Origin: Methylotenera sp.
GTDB lineage: Bacteria > Pseudomonadota > Gammaproteobacteria > Burkholderiales > Methylophilaceae
Length of the DNA: 64,000 nt
Assembly: GCF_030653755.1 (NCBI RefSeq)
Contig: NZ_JAURYU010000017.1
Location: 1-64,000, forward strand
Reading direction: 5' to 3'
Within the stretch, counting starts at the first letter, position 1; each line of letters begins with the position of its first letter. Shown here in pieces: positions 8,535-18,542 of this stretch. Under the pieces are notes generated by a model. The model was not told the DNA's origin, made no database searches, and was given only the letters and a program-made list of their open reading frames with translations. Made by a program: the position numbers and the translations under genes.

Positions 8535-9342
8535 TTTGGCATACTCCACAATAAAACGTGGAGCGTTGCCCTTGCCGAATATTTAAAATAGGCTTACCGC
8601 AAATTCTACAAGGCTCATCAGTCCTACCATACACAAAATACTGCTGCTGGAAATAGCCTGGGTTACCGTCTGTGCCAAAAAAGTCACGCAGGCTACTACC
8701 TCCTGCTTTAAGTGCATCACTTAGTGTCGCTTTTATTTCCCCCACTAGTTTTTCACACTGTTTCAAACTTAGTTTATTAGCAGGTTTTGCAGGGTGAATA
8801 CCTGCGCGAAATAAAGACTCACTTGCATAAATATTACCTACGCCAACCACTAAGTGGCTGTCCATTATTGTTGTTTTAATAGCTGCCGTGCGTGTACGTA
8901 TGTGCTGTTGCAAATACTTACCTGTAAATGCATCATCTAAAGGCTCTGGGCCAAGCACACTTAGTAATTTGTGCTGAGCATATTGCTCACCTGCCCATAA
9001 CACTGCACCAAAGCGCCTAGGGTCGCGCAAGCGAAGTACTTGCCCGTCGTTAAAGGCAACATCAAAGTGGTCATGCTTTTGGGCTGGCTCAGTTTCTTTT
9101 AACAAGCAAATACGACCAGACATCCCTAAATGCAGCAATAAAACACCATTGTCAAAATGCGCCAGAATATACTTAGCACGCCGTGTTAGTGCGCGTAAGG
9201 TTTGTCCATGTAGCAAGGTTGGCAAATCTGCTGGAATAGGCCAGCGCAATGACCCATTGCGAATCACAACCGCTGCTACGCTCTGATCTAAAAGCGACAA
9301 TAGGCCTAGCCTCGTGGTCTCAACTTCTGGTAATTCTGGCAT
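8527..9342 (-). CDS. mutM: Formamidopyrimidine-DNA glycosylase MutM (Fpg)
   Basis: Base-excision repair glycosylase/lyase that removes 8-oxoguanine and formamidopyrimidines. The mature N-terminus PELPEVETTR supplies the catalytic proline and glutamate; a conserved lysine lies in TRRAKYILAHF. The C-terminal zinc finger is complete (CRICGKP to FYCGVCQKH, four cysteines). The start at 9342 is required because Pro must be residue 2; the open frame runs further upstream, but an earlier ATG lies inside a hairpin terminator. 271 residues is the normal length. Confidence 0.97.
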   Translation of the reverse strand: MPELPEVETTRLGLLSLLDQSVAAVVIRNGSLRWPIPADLPTLLHGQTLRALTRRAKYILAHFDNGVLLLHLGMSGRICLLKETEPAQKHDHFDVAFNDGQVLRLRDPRRFGAVLWAGEQYAQHKLLSVLGPEPLDDAFTGKYLQQHIRTRTAAIKTTIMDSHLVVGVGNIYASESLFRAGIHPAKPANKLSLKQCEKLVGEIKATLSDALKAGGSSLRDFFGTDGNPGYFQQQYFVYGRTDEPCRICGKPILNIRQGQRSTFYCGVCQKH

Positions 9343-9358
9343 GTGTGAGTTCCTAGAA

Positions 9359-9398
9359 AAAAATCCCCCACGATGCAAATGTATCGTGGGGGATTTTT
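9359..9398. terminator. Strong hairpin terminator between the ABC cassette and mutM
   Basis: Perfect 16-bp arms (9359-9374 and 9383-9398), core TCCCCCACGAT/ATCGTGGGGGA, with an A-run and a T-run on the two sides. It follows the DUF4340 gene on the minus strand and isolates mutM from the upstream exporter operon. Confidence 0.92.
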
Positions 9399-9430
9399 CA
9401 AGTTAGCAGAATAAGTGAATCAATTAAGCA

Positions 9431-10327
9431 TTACTTACTTGGCATATTAATAGGTGGGTTCAGCATCACAAAACCAGAGTCTGATGGAAAAGTGTACATG
9501 AGGCCTTCATCTGGGCGGCCCAAAAGCAAATCTGGTGACTCTTGAATCTTATCGAAATGAACTTTACTGCCATCTGCCATTTTTATTTCAAATGAAGGAT
9601 AAACGGTTTTACGATCAGGGGTATACAACTCAACTGACTTAGCAAGCGTATGTATCCATGAATAATCGACCCATTCGTTCATCTCATTTTGCAATGGCTT
9701 AGCTTCTTTGATTGAAACCTTCCATTGACCATCTACTAAATCGACATTTAACCTAGACTCTTCCCATTGCTCTAGTCGGCTAAAGTCAAAGCCAGCTACT
9801 TTCTCAGTAGGTTTTAATGGTGCTTTATCTACCATTTCAATCACTTGCGTAGAGGCCGCTTCAGCATAAGTATTAGATACTAGGTAAACCGTATTTTTGT
9901 GAAAAATATATTGCTCGTCAGTGAGTGGGTTGTAGGTACCAAATAAAAACTCTTCTGAACTGTTTTGGTCTCTAATCAACTTTAACTTCAGTGCTGGGTT
10001 AACTAGCCCAAACTTAGCCATGTCATCTGATACGATTTTTTCACGGCTTTTAGCAGCGATAATCGCCAAAATACGTTGCACGGATAACTGATCAGCACGT
10101 GTTTTATAGGGAGCTGTTAAACGCCAATATCCGTCTACTTTTTCAAAAGTGACAGCTGCCTTAGCTGGGAACTCAATCGCAATTGCATTAAATTCAGCCA
10201 GTTTATAGCTAGAAACTTCGTACTCAGCACCTTTATTCGCCTCTGCTTTAGGACGAACATACAAAAAAGTCACTAAGCTCGCTACCACAGCAAGCAAAAT
10301 TAGATTTAATAACCAACGTTTTTTCAT
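9431..10327 (-). CDS. DUF4340 domain protein, partner of the Gld-type ABC transporter
   Basis: 298 residues with one N-terminal membrane helix (residues 5-23, LLNLILLAVVASLVTFLYV), leaving the rest outside the membrane. The body contains two similar halves (EFNAIAIEFPAKAAVTFEKVDGYWRLTAPYKTRAD; VAGFDFSRLEQWEESRLNVDLVDGQWKVS), a repeat typical of DUF4340. The family nearly always follows a GldG-like gene, as it does here. It is last in the operon before a strong terminator. Its molecular role is unknown. Confidence 0.85.
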   Translation of the reverse strand: MKKRWLLNLILLAVVASLVTFLYVRPKAEANKGAEYEVSSYKLAEFNAIAIEFPAKAAVTFEKVDGYWRLTAPYKTRADQLSVQRILAIIAAKSREKIVSDDMAKFGLVNPALKLKLIRDQNSSEEFLFGTYNPLTDEQYIFHKNTVYLVSNTYAEAASTQVIEMVDKAPLKPTEKVAGFDFSRLEQWEESRLNVDLVDGQWKVSIKEAKPLQNEMNEWVDYSWIHTLAKSVELYTPDRKTVYPSFEIKMADGSKVHFDKIQESPDLLLGRPDEGLMYTFPSDSGFVMLNPPINMPSK

Positions 10328-10392
10328 GCAACTCCCTCAAAAACTTATGACAAGGCTCGATTAAACAGCTCTAATGTTCAGTGATAATCCTA

Positions 10393-11778
10393 TTAAGCTT
10401 TTCTGCGCTTCCACCAGAAATATAACCCAGCAATCATGAAGCCCAGTGGGATAAAATATTGGAAGCTATGAAACACAGTCCAAGCGACTAGACGACCCTG
10501 ATCAGTATCTGGAATTGATACATTAATGTCTTTCAAAGGCATCGGCTGTATCGTAATCAGGTTGTCATCTCCAGCCAACCAATTAATAATATTTACGCCC
10601 AAATCCAGATTGCCACCATTGGTAATAAAGGTGTTAGATAAAAAGTTAGCATTACCCATCACCACCACGCGTTGACCTTTTTTGCCATAAATGCGCTCTA
10701 AGGCCACACCAATATTAATTGGGCCACGCTTGTCTGTCTTCTCATTAAAAACAGGTTTTGCACCTTTCGCCAACTTCGCAGAAGATAACCAGCCATTAGG
10801 CGCAACCTCAACAAGCTTACTTACTTTCCAACCATTTTCGTCATTGCCATACGCCATGACCTCATGTGACTCAGGGAACAAAGTACGTAACATAAAGTTA
10901 GTCGTGATTGGGTGCTCACCATACAAACTTGCAAATGCAACGCGCGCATCTGCACCGTACTGAGCAGACGCCATATCCAACACGACGCCAGGAGAGACTT
11001 GCAGACCTAAGTAATCAGCGACGTTCTGCATGCCTTTAAAGTCATTATCATCTAGCAACCATAGCAAATTACCGCCAGCCTCTAAGTAAGCTTTAATTTT
11101 TTGTGCTTCAATCTCGCTAATATCTACTTGCGGACTAGCCACTACCAACATAGCACCGTTACTTGGTACTGCCTGTGCAATCGTTAAATCTGGGTTAGCA
11201 AACTTAAAGCCTTTGGTTTCTAACTGCTTACCAAATTCACCCAAATCATGATTCTTAACACCAATCAAGTTACGCTCGCCATGCCCATCTAAATACATAA
11301 CAGCCTGTTGATTAGTACGAGATAGTCTTACTAACAAGTTAGTAAATTCTTGCTCTGCAAACGGTGGCGTGATGTGCTCTACACGTTTTTGGTACTCCAC
11401 TACCACTTCGCCGTCCACTTTAACACCAGCATCTTGAGCTAGCTTTGGCTCTACAGATGGGTTAATAAACTTAAGTCTGATATCTTTTTTATCACGTTGG
11501 TAACGTGCAACAAAGTCTACAATCCCTTTACGGAATACATCACCGCTTGATGCATCATCTTTAGTTGCATACACGGTGATGTTAACGGGCGCTTTCATCT
11601 GTTTGAGTACATTCACACTGCCCTGCGTCAAAATATTGCGATTAGCCTGTGTAATATCTTTTGCAACACGGTACTCGCTCGCTAAGAAACCTAGCAATAC
11701 CACAAGCATTAAAAACAATACGACAAAAAACCAATTTTGTACTAATAACTGAAAACGTAATTTACGATTAATGTTCAT
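10393..11778 (-). CDS. GldG-like ABC transporter auxiliary subunit
   Basis: 461 residues with a membrane helix at each end (about 12-32 and 435-455) and a large periplasmic domain between. The signature region of GldG/ABC_transp_aux is visible: QAVMYLDGHGERNL, LLVVASPQVDISEIEAQKIKAYLEAGGNLLWLLDD and RVVVMGNANFLSN. In gliding Bacteroidetes, GldAFG form one ABC complex; betaproteobacterial homologues are not tied to gliding and their cargo is unknown. It lies 14 bp after the permease gene. Confidence 0.88.
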   Translation of the reverse strand: MNINRKLRFQLLVQNWFFVVLFLMLVVLLGFLASEYRVAKDITQANRNILTQGSVNVLKQMKAPVNITVYATKDDASSGDVFRKGIVDFVARYQRDKKDIRLKFINPSVEPKLAQDAGVKVDGEVVVEYQKRVEHITPPFAEQEFTNLLVRLSRTNQQAVMYLDGHGERNLIGVKNHDLGEFGKQLETKGFKFANPDLTIAQAVPSNGAMLVVASPQVDISEIEAQKIKAYLEAGGNLLWLLDDNDFKGMQNVADYLGLQVSPGVVLDMASAQYGADARVAFASLYGEHPITTNFMLRTLFPESHEVMAYGNDENGWKVSKLVEVAPNGWLSSAKLAKGAKPVFNEKTDKRGPINIGVALERIYGKKGQRVVVMGNANFLSNTFITNGGNLDLGVNIINWLAGDDNLITIQPMPLKDINVSIPDTDQGRLVAWTVFHSFQYFIPLGFMIAGLYFWWKRRKA

Positions 11779-11792
11779 GTTAAAAATTCCAA

Positions 11793-12539
11793 TTAACCAC
11801 GTAAGCGGTCAGCATCTAGGCGACGCACTGTTAAGGTTAAAAATGTCACTGCGAATAAAATAAAATATACGATATCTGCGCTATCAATCAAACCGCTAGC
11901 AAATGACTGAAAGTGACGTGTGAGCGATAAACTACCCAATATGTTAGTTGGATCATCACCAAAGAAGCGGTCTAACATCATCAATGCAAATAGTGCGATG
12001 AACGTTAAAATGGCAGCAATAACAGGCTGCTGCGTTAAGCTAGAAAAATAAATCCCTAAGGCAGAAAATCCCGCCACCATCAACAACAAACCTAGTGAGT
12101 TAGTCAATAAAAAGCCAAAGTCGATATCTGCCCAAATATTAAGCGTAGACAACATGGCACCAATAAACAGAACCAATATACTTAAAAACGCCACTAGACC
12201 AAGAAACTTGCCCACCACAATTTCAGTCAGCGAAATAGGCGCACTAAATAAAAATGGCAGAGTTTGGCTGCGGCGCTCTTCAGAAATAAGCCTCATTGAC
12301 AATAAAGGCACAGCAAACAACATAATAAATGAAGCTAAGCCATAGACAGACTGCCCCACAAACTGAGTAACACCTGTTCGCTCAGCTGGGCGCATAGCAC
12401 CAGACATCACGGCAAAGTAATCATTCACAGCATTTAGGTATTGTGTACCAAAAGCAAACATCAACAATGACAAAATCACCCACCCCATCGGCGAGGCAAA
12501 TACACTTTTAAGTTCTTTTCTTGCGACATTAATAATCAT
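11793..12539 (-). CDS. ABC-2 type permease (GldF-like)
   Basis: Six-helix ABC-2 membrane subunit of 248 residues. It starts MIINVARKELKSVFASPMGWVILSLLMFAFG and contains LISEERRSQTLPFLFSAPISLTEIVVGKFLG, the cytoplasmic coupling segment typical of this family. It is preceded by the ATPase gene and followed by the GldG-like gene, so the three probably assemble into one exporter or membrane-remodelling complex. No substrate can be inferred. Confidence 0.9.
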   Translation of the reverse strand: MIINVARKELKSVFASPMGWVILSLLMFAFGTQYLNAVNDYFAVMSGAMRPAERTGVTQFVGQSVYGLASFIMLFAVPLLSMRLISEERRSQTLPFLFSAPISLTEIVVGKFLGLVAFLSILVLFIGAMLSTLNIWADIDFGFLLTNSLGLLLMVAGFSALGIYFSSLTQQPVIAAILTFIALFALMMLDRFFGDDPTNILGSLSLTRHFQSFASGLIDSADIVYFILFAVTFLTLTVRRLDADRLRG

Positions 12540-12566
12540 AAATAAAACCTCAAATAACCAATTTTC

Positions 12567-12606
12567 ATACTGAAAAGTGACTGGTGCTATACTGAAAAGT
12601 GACTGG
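12567..12606. repeat. 18-bp direct repeat, period 22, between ATPase and permease genes
   Basis: ATACTGAAAAGTGACTGG occurs at 12567-12584 and again, identical, at 12589-12606, separated by four bases. It fills most of the 78-bp gap between two co-oriented ABC genes and could reflect a slippage duplication or a protein/RNA-binding pair. Confidence 0.85.
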
Positions 12607-12617
12607 ATTAAACCTAA

Positions 12618-13553
12618 TTAAGCAGCAATTTGCTCTTGATAAGTCAACTGCATAAACACATCTTCCAAGCTTGTTTGGTCTGGTGCGATTTGATGCAAAC
12701 CCCAACCTTGCTGCACTGCTGCTTGTACGATCGCTTCTGCTGGCTCTGCATTTTCCGCATAACGTACACGAATCAAACCATTGGCTAAGCTTTCAGCTTC
12801 TGAAACACCTGATATTCTTAAAATTTCTTCAATCGCTGGAGGATTACGTAAACCGATAAGCAGTTTATTACCAATACGCTGGCGTTTAAGCACATCAATT
12901 GAGCCGTTAAAAACCAGCTTGCCTTTGTCAATAATTTGCACCTGATCACACACCATTTCAACCTCAGGCAAAATGTGTGTAGAAATAATCACGCTATGAT
13001 CAGTACCAACCTCACGAATTAATGTACGAATATCACGAATTTGAATCGGGTCGAGCCCCACTGTCGGCTCATCAAGAATCACCACCATTGGGCTGTGGAT
13101 GATAGCCTGTGCAATACCAACACGTTGTTGATAACCATTTGATAAGTTCTCAATCAAGCGTTTGCTCATATGCGTTAAACCACAGCGCTCTTTAGCATTT
13201 TCAACGGCTTTTTTAATATGTTTAGCACTCACTCGATGCAGTCTAGCGGCCATCGTCAAGTACTCATCTACAGTCAACTCTTTATATAAGGGTCGCATTT
13301 CTGGTAAATAGCCAATGAGTGCTTTAGCCTCTTTTGGATTTTCTATCATATCGATACCGCAAATTTTGACACTGCCATGGCTAGGCGCCAAATTGCCAGT
13401 GAGCATTTTCATGGTAGTAGATTTACCAGCACCGTTAGGGCCTAAGAACCCTAAAACCTCGCCTTTACTTAAGGTGAAATTTACATTACTTACCGCCTCA
13501 CGGCCTCCGTAAAGCCGCGTAAGCTCAATTGCCTCAACTGTAAAATTATTCAT
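12618..13553 (-). CDS. ABC transporter ATP-binding protein (GldA-like)
   Basis: Nucleotide-binding subunit of 311 residues. Walker A is GPNGAGKSTTM (about residues 38-48), the signature motif is NLSNGYQQRVGIAQAI, Walker B is MVVILDEPTVGLDP and the switch His is in STHILPE. The extra C-terminal domain of about 80 residues is typical of NatA/GldA-type exporters. It is first in the four-gene operon and divergent from the TPR gene, with a 373-bp gap that should carry both promoters. Confidence 0.95.
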   Translation of the reverse strand: MNNFTVEAIELTRLYGGREAVSNVNFTLSKGEVLGFLGPNGAGKSTTMKMLTGNLAPSHGSVKICGIDMIENPKEAKALIGYLPEMRPLYKELTVDEYLTMAARLHRVSAKHIKKAVENAKERCGLTHMSKRLIENLSNGYQQRVGIAQAIIHSPMVVILDEPTVGLDPIQIRDIRTLIREVGTDHSVIISTHILPEVEMVCDQVQIIDKGKLVFNGSIDVLKRQRIGNKLLIGLRNPPAIEEILRISGVSEAESLANGLIRVRYAENAEPAEAIVQAAVQQGWGLHQIAPDQTSLEDVFMQLTYQEQIAA

Positions 13554-13926
13554 AGGTACTCAAATTAAAACATTCTTTTAAATACAGACGGTTATCACCA
13601 ATTTTATAAAGATATTATAAAAGTCTGACCCAGATAAAACAAATCTATAGATTTAACGCTATATGCGACAGTTCACTTCACTTGCGCTATAGTCAATCTA
13701 TAATTATGTCGGAACTTGCAGCCGCTGTCACGGACTAAGAAGCAACGAGGCATGATACAGTGTTAAGCTAATAATTAGATAGACACATTCGGTGATGCAG
13801 CGCAAATATTTAGTAATTCTGGGCAAATATTTAGTTTAAACCCATTAAAATTAATGCAATCTACAAACGCGTCATTTACTATATAGCGCAAGTTAATCAA
13901 CTTTATAAATAGTTTCACCTACCCTG
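13554..13926. other. Divergent intergenic region
   Basis: No gene or RNA was seen. It separates the minus-strand ABC operon from the plus-strand TPR-lolB-ispE operon and must hold promoters for both. One small direct repeat is visible: GCAAATATTTAGT at 13802-13814 and 13823-13835 (period 21), about 100 bp before the TPR gene. Confidence 0.6.
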
Positions 13927-15702
13927 ATGACAAAAAAACTAGACATGACTACACCGCCTAAAAAAACTTACCCAATCTCAACTGCGGTGAGCGTTGCTAT
14001 ATGCATACTCACACTCGGCATGACTAGTTGCGCAAGCAATCAACCCAATCGTTATCATTCAGACACTTTAGTAAATAGCAGCCAACCTAATGACCGACTT
14101 GAAAGAACACTCACCTCGGAGTTTGTTTATAAGTACCTAGTCGCTGAGGTTGCAGGCCAACGTGGCGACATAGGCACAGCTGGTGCTATTTTTTATGACT
14201 TAGCTCGCGCTGAACAAGATGCGCGCCTAGCAGAACGTGCAGCCAAGATTGGTGCTTATGCCAACATTCCTAACTTAGCGATTCCCGCTGTGAAGCTTTG
14301 GGCAGAATTAGACCCAACTTCAACAGAAGCGCAGCAAGCAATGACAGAAATGCTGATCGCAACTGGACGACTTAACGAAGCAGAGCCTTATTTAGCGCAG
14401 TTACTAGTGAAAGAAGAATCTAGAGCCGGTGGGTTTTTATTTATCAACTCAATTCTTAACAGAAGTACAGATAAGAATGCTGTATTAAAACTAGTTCAAT
14501 CACTAGCCAAACCATACCCGACGTTGGCAGAGGCCAACTTTGCAGTTGCACAGGCAGCATATATTGCTAATCAAGATACGATAGCGCTTGATGCACTCGA
14601 AAAAGCCGAAGACGCTCGCCCTAACTGGGTAATCGCAGCTTTATTGAAAGGACAAGTGCTATTTCGCCAATCACCCAATAAAGCCATTGCTTTTTATTAT
14701 GAATATTTAAAAGTACAACCAGAGGCAAATGAGATTCGTATCAATCTTGCCAAAATTCTAGTCAATCAAAAGCAATATGCTGCGGCAAAAGCAGAGTTTC
14801 CGACAATTTTAGCGCACGCTAAAGACTCACAAGACAATAACAACGCAGAAATTTATGCCATTGTTGGATTACTTTCTTTCCAAGCCAACGATTACGATGA
14901 GGCAGAAAACTACTTCAAACAAGCAATCGCTAACAATTTCAAAGAGTCAGACCAAATTTACCTTTATCTTGGGCAAACTGCTGAAAAACAAAAACATGAT
15001 GCTACCGCAATGTCTTGGTACAACAAGGTGCCTGCAGGCCCTCGCCACCTTGAGGCTCAATTTAATTTAGCTAACGTAATTGCACGAACGCAATCTGTTG
15101 ATAAAGCCGTTGAATTACTAGACAACTTAGATGACTTAAACGTAGAACAACAAATCCTAGTCATCAAAGCGCAGGCTGCGTTGTTGTCTAAAGAAAAACG
15201 TCATCAAGAAGCTTTTGAATTACTGGGCAAGGCCGTAAAAAATCTGCCAAACACACCAGAGTTGGTTTATGACTACGCACTTGCCGCAGAGCGCGTGGGG
15301 AAATTTGACATCATGGAGCTAGAGTTACGCAGATCGATTGCTGAGAAGCCTGATTTCGCCGCCGCATACAACGCACTGGGCTATTCATTTGCAGACCGAA
15401 ACATCAGGCTTAAAGAAGCAATTAGCCTCATTGAAAAAGCATTAATAATTTCCCCAAATGATCATTACATGTTAGATAGTTTGGGCTGGGCACATTATCG
15501 TAAAGGCAACTTAGACAAAGCGATTCAATATCTAGAACAAGCGTACAACATTAACCCAGACCCTGAAATTGCAGCGCACTTGGGCGAGGTGCTCTGGCAA
15601 AAGGGCGAATATGAAAAAGCTAAAAAAATATGGAGTGACGCACTGACTGCCGATCCTGAGAATGAAACTTTATTAATTACTGCAAACAAATTCAAATCTT
15701 GA
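13927..15702 (+). CDS. Tetratricopeptide-repeat lipoprotein
   Basis: 591 residues with a membrane-targeting N-terminus and a probable lipobox ending at Cys35 (GMTSC), so it is likely outer-membrane-anchored. From about residue 60 on it is helical TPR repeats; clear units include IYAIVGLLSFQANDYDEAENYFKQAI and LDSLGWAHYRKGNLDKAIQYLEQAYNINP near the C-terminus. It overlaps the lolB reading frame at TTGA. The TPR-lolB-ispE order is conserved in betaproteobacteria, suggesting a link to lipoprotein or envelope assembly. The specific role is not known. Confidence 0.9.
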   Translation: MTKKLDMTTPPKKTYPISTAVSVAICILTLGMTSCASNQPNRYHSDTLVNSSQPNDRLERTLTSEFVYKYLVAEVAGQRGDIGTAGAIFYDLARAEQDARLAERAAKIGAYANIPNLAIPAVKLWAELDPTSTEAQQAMTEMLIATGRLNEAEPYLAQLLVKEESRAGGFLFINSILNRSTDKNAVLKLVQSLAKPYPTLAEANFAVAQAAYIANQDTIALDALEKAEDARPNWVIAALLKGQVLFRQSPNKAIAFYYEYLKVQPEANEIRINLAKILVNQKQYAAAKAEFPTILAHAKDSQDNNNAEIYAIVGLLSFQANDYDEAENYFKQAIANNFKESDQIYLYLGQTAEKQKHDATAMSWYNKVPAGPRHLEAQFNLANVIARTQSVDKAVELLDNLDDLNVEQQILVIKAQAALLSKEKRHQEAFELLGKAVKNLPNTPELVYDYALAAERVGKFDIMELELRRSIAEKPDFAAAYNALGYSFADRNIRLKEAISLIEKALIISPNDHYMLDSLGWAHYRKGNLDKAIQYLEQAYNINPDPEIAAHLGEVLWQKGEYEKAKKIWSDALTADPENETLLITANKFKS

Positions 15703-16370
15703 ATGCGACGGTAGTATTTTTTAGTAACTTTCAATCTATCTCTAGATTAGTCAGACCAATTCAATTGACACGTCATTTTTTAGCTTTAAGCCTAGTCACT
15801 TTATTAGCCGCGTGTGCAAGCACACCTAATCAAGTGCCAATGAGCGCAGACTCAACCATTCGCCACCAAAAACAGCTACAAGCCAATGCGGCAATTCAGC
15901 AGTTTTCGCTTCAGGGCAGAATAGGCGTGCAAACCAACAGCAAAGGTTTTTCAGGTGGTTTAAAGTGGCATCATTCAATAGCCTCCGATAACATTGGCTT
16001 ATTCTCGCCACTTGGAAGCCAAATAGCGCAAATTACTAAATCCAACGATCAAATCACACTGACGGATGCTAATGGCAAAACAGCATCTGCCGTAGATGCA
16101 GAAACGCTTACCTATAACACACTAGGCTGGTCACTCCCACTATCAGGGTTAGCCGACTGGTCTTTAGGTCGCCCATCAAGCAGGCCTATTCAATCAAGCA
16201 CTTGGGATGAGCAAGGTTTACTCACCACACTGCATCAAGATGACTGGAAAATTGAATTCTCAAACTACGCAGAATTTAATGGATACTGGCTACCAGGAAA
16301 AATCTTCCTCAAAAGTGATCAAGTGAACCTTAAACTATTGGTAGAAAACTGGGATAACATTCCCCACTAA
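15699..16370 (+). CDS. lolB: Outer-membrane lipoprotein receptor LolB
   Basis: Final acceptor of the Lol pathway, inserting lipoproteins into the outer membrane. The signal peptide ends LLAACAS with an acylated Cys, and the body has LolB features ([67 protein letters not shown]). The frame opens at TTG 15699, overlapping the previous stop by four bases; a TTG at 15765 would give a more standard signal peptide ([16 protein letters not shown]). Either start is non-ATG. Confidence 0.9.
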   Translation: MNATVVFFSNFQSISRLVRPIQLTRHFLALSLVTLLAACASTPNQVPMSADSTIRHQKQLQANAAIQQFSLQGRIGVQTNSKGFSGGLKWHHSIASDNIGLFSPLGSQIAQITKSNDQITLTDANGKTASAVDAETLTYNTLGWSLPLSGLADWSLGRPSSRPIQSSTWDEQGLLTTLHQDDWKIEFSNYAEFNGYWLPGKIFLKSDQVNLKLLVENWDNIPH

Positions 16371-16432
16371 ACAATCACCTACTCAATACTTTAAATTTTG
16401 TTAAATCGATAAACTCAAACCATACAACAGCC

Positions 16433-17308
16433 ATGCATGACTTTGAAGCTTTTTTAGCACCAGCCAAAATCAATTTATTCCTACATATCACTGGGCAACG
16501 TGTTGACGGCTACCACCTACTACAAACTGTTTTCAGGTTACTTGATTATTACGACACCATTTATCTAAAAACCACAAACACCAACACAATTAAACGCGTG
16601 AATGACGTTGCAGGTGTTCCAGAAGCAAATGATTTATGTGTTCGCGCCGCGCGATTGCTACAAAAACATACAGGCTGCCAACTTGGCACTGAGATATTAG
16701 TCGATAAAAAAATACCCATGGGTGGCGGTCTCGGTGGTGGCAGTTCAGATGCAGCAACCGTGCTACTTGCCCTCAATCAACGCTGGAAGCTTAACCTACC
16801 GCGTGAAGAACTATTAAAATTGGGGTTACAGCTAGGCGCAGATGTGCCGTTTTTTATCTATGGCAGTAACGCTTGGGCAGAAGGTGTGGGCGAGCAACTA
16901 CAAGCCATTTCGTTAAACAATGCTTACTATGTTGTACTCACGCCAAACGTACATGTATCAACAGCACAAATTTTTTCTAATAATCAATTGACAAAGAATG
17001 CGATTCCTAAGAAAATAGCCGCCTTTTCAGAGATAGCGAAATTAAGCACTGTAAACTCAGCGTTAGGAAACATCCACGTTGGGTTTACAAATCAACTGGA
17101 AAAAGTAGTTTGTAGCATTTATCCTGAAGTAAAAGCATGCTTAGGCTGGCTAAAACAGTACGGAGATGCTAGAATGAGCGGCTCAGGTGCTTCGGTCTTT
17201 TTGGAAGTAACTGATCAGGAAACTGCAAATAGTATTTACCAACAAAAACCGAAAGAATATTTTGGGTTTGTTGCAAAAGGGTTGAATCAGCATCCTTTTT
17301 ATAAGTAA
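16433..17308 (+). CDS. ispE: 4-diphosphocytidyl-2-C-methyl-D-erythritol kinase IspE
   Basis: GHMP kinase of the MEP isoprenoid pathway. The substrate motif [23 protein letters not shown] opens the protein, the ATP loop is [20 protein letters not shown] (about residues 97-116), and the C-terminal GHMP motif is [13 protein letters not shown]. 291 residues is typical. It is followed within 20 bp by tRNA-Gln and then prs, the usual betaproteobacterial order. Confidence 0.96.
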   Translation: MHDFEAFLAPAKINLFLHITGQRVDGYHLLQTVFRLLDYYDTIYLKTTNTNTIKRVNDVAGVPEANDLCVRAARLLQKHTGCQLGTEILVDKKIPMGGGLGGGSSDAATVLLALNQRWKLNLPREELLKLGLQLGADVPFFIYGSNAWAEGVGEQLQAISLNNAYYVVLTPNVHVSTAQIFSNNQLTKNAIPKKIAAFSEIAKLSTVNSALGNIHVGFTNQLEKVVCSIYPEVKACLGWLKQYGDARMSGSGASVFLEVTDQETANSIYQQKPKEYFGFVAKGLNQHPFYK

Positions 17309-17326
17309 ATTAAGCTGATTAAATAT

Positions 17327-17403
17327 TGGGGAGTCGCCAAGTTGGTTAAGGCACTGGGTTTTGATCCCAGCATCCGAAGGTTCGAGTCCTTCCTCCTCAG
17401 CCA
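17327..17403 (+). tRNA. tRNA-Gln (anticodon TTG)
   Basis: A full cloverleaf can be drawn. The acceptor stem TGGGGAG pairs with CTCCTCA (one G-T). The anticodon stem CTGGG/CCCAG encloses a loop with TTG, and the T arm contains GGTTCGAGTCC. The CCA end is encoded at 17401-17403. It starts 18 bp after ispE and may share its transcript. Confidence 0.97.
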
Positions 17404-17412
17404 AATTTTTGT

Positions 17413-17446
17413 AAAAGCGTGTAGATTATTTGATTTACACGCTTTT
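17413..17446 (+). terminator. Hairpin terminator after tRNA-Gln
   Basis: Perfect 11-bp arms AAAAGCGTGTA (17413-17423) and TACACGCTTTT (17436-17446) around a 12-nt loop, then ATTTTTT. It ends the ispE/tRNA-Gln transcript. Confidence 0.85.
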
Positions 17447-17514
17447 ATTTTTTAGTGAGTTTTTTTTATTAGTTAGCTGGTCAATCTTGATGAGCCAGCA
17501 CGATAGGAAATCGA

Positions 17515-18468
17515 ATGGCGTCTAACGGCAATATGATGGTCTTTACTGGCAACGCCAACCCAGTGCTCGCGCAGCAAGTTGCAAAACACTTGAACATAGA
17601 GCTTGGTCAAGCGCATGTAGGCAAATTTAGCGATGGCGAAGTCATGGTTGAACTGCTTGAAAATGTGCGTGGTCGCGATGTTTTTGTATTGCAATCTACC
17701 AGCCACCCAACAAACGATAGCTTAATGGAAGTCATGGTCATGGTGGATGCGCTTCGTCGCTCATCTGCTGGCCGCATCACAGCCGCTATTCCGTACTTTG
17801 GTTACTCACGCCAAGATCGCCGCCCTCGTTCAGCACGCGTTGCTATTACAGCTAAAGTAGTAGCTAACATGCTCACTGGTGTTGGTGTTAATCGTGTACT
17901 AACGATGGATTTGCACTCAGATCAAATTCAAGGCTTTTTTGATATCCCAGTGGATAACATCTACGCAACTCCAATTTTATTGGCAGACCTGCTAGAGCAA
18001 AAACATGAGAATCTCGTGGTAGTTTCTCCTGATGTTGGCGGTGTAGTGCGTGCGCGTGCATGTGCAAAACAACTAAGCTCTGATCTTGCGATTATTGATA
18101 AACGCCGTCCAAAACCAAACGTAGCTAAAGTCATGAACATCATTGGTGATGTTGCTGGCCGTACCTGTGTGATTATGGATGACATGGTAGACACTGCAAA
18201 CACACTATGTGAAGCAGCTGCCGCATTAAAAAAACATGGCGCAGTAAAAGTAGTCGCTTACGCAACTCACCCAGTATTATCTGGCGGTGCTGCAGAGCGC
18301 ATTATGAATTCTGAGCTAGACGAGTTAATCGTCACAAACACAATTCAGTTGCAAGATGACTCTGCAAATTGTAAAAAAATCCGTCAATTGAGCGCTGCAG
18401 CCTTGCTAGCAGAAACAATTCGCAGAATTAGCTGCGAAGATTCTGTCAGCTCATTGTTTATGGACTAA
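17515..18468 (+). CDS. prs: Ribose-phosphate pyrophosphokinase (PRPP synthetase)
   Basis: Makes PRPP from ribose 5-phosphate and ATP for nucleotide, His and Trp synthesis. Motifs: [18 protein letters not shown], the ATP-binding flexible loop [18 protein letters not shown], and the PRPP-binding loop [17 protein letters not shown]. 317 residues matches the bacterial class I enzyme. It begins about 70 bp after the tRNA-Gln terminator and so probably has its own promoter. Confidence 0.97.
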   Translation: MASNGNMMVFTGNANPVLAQQVAKHLNIELGQAHVGKFSDGEVMVELLENVRGRDVFVLQSTSHPTNDSLMEVMVMVDALRRSSAGRITAAIPYFGYSRQDRRPRSARVAITAKVVANMLTGVGVNRVLTMDLHSDQIQGFFDIPVDNIYATPILLADLLEQKHENLVVVSPDVGGVVRARACAKQLSSDLAIIDKRRPKPNVAKVMNIIGDVAGRTCVIMDDMVDTANTLCEAAAALKKHGAVKVVAYATHPVLSGGAAERIMNSELDELIVTNTIQLQDDSANCKKIRQLSAAALLAETIRRISCEDSVSSLFMD

Positions 18469-18542
18469 AAGTATTTCACCCTGCCTTCTGGTCGCGGAAG
18501 GCAGATTCATTGTAGTAAAGCAGTAAATTTAGGAGTAGTAAA

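Noticed and set aside
9343-9378. Longer mutM start at 9378
   Set aside because: That ATG lies inside the strong terminator hairpin, and Fpg catalysis requires Pro as residue 2, which only the 9342 start gives.
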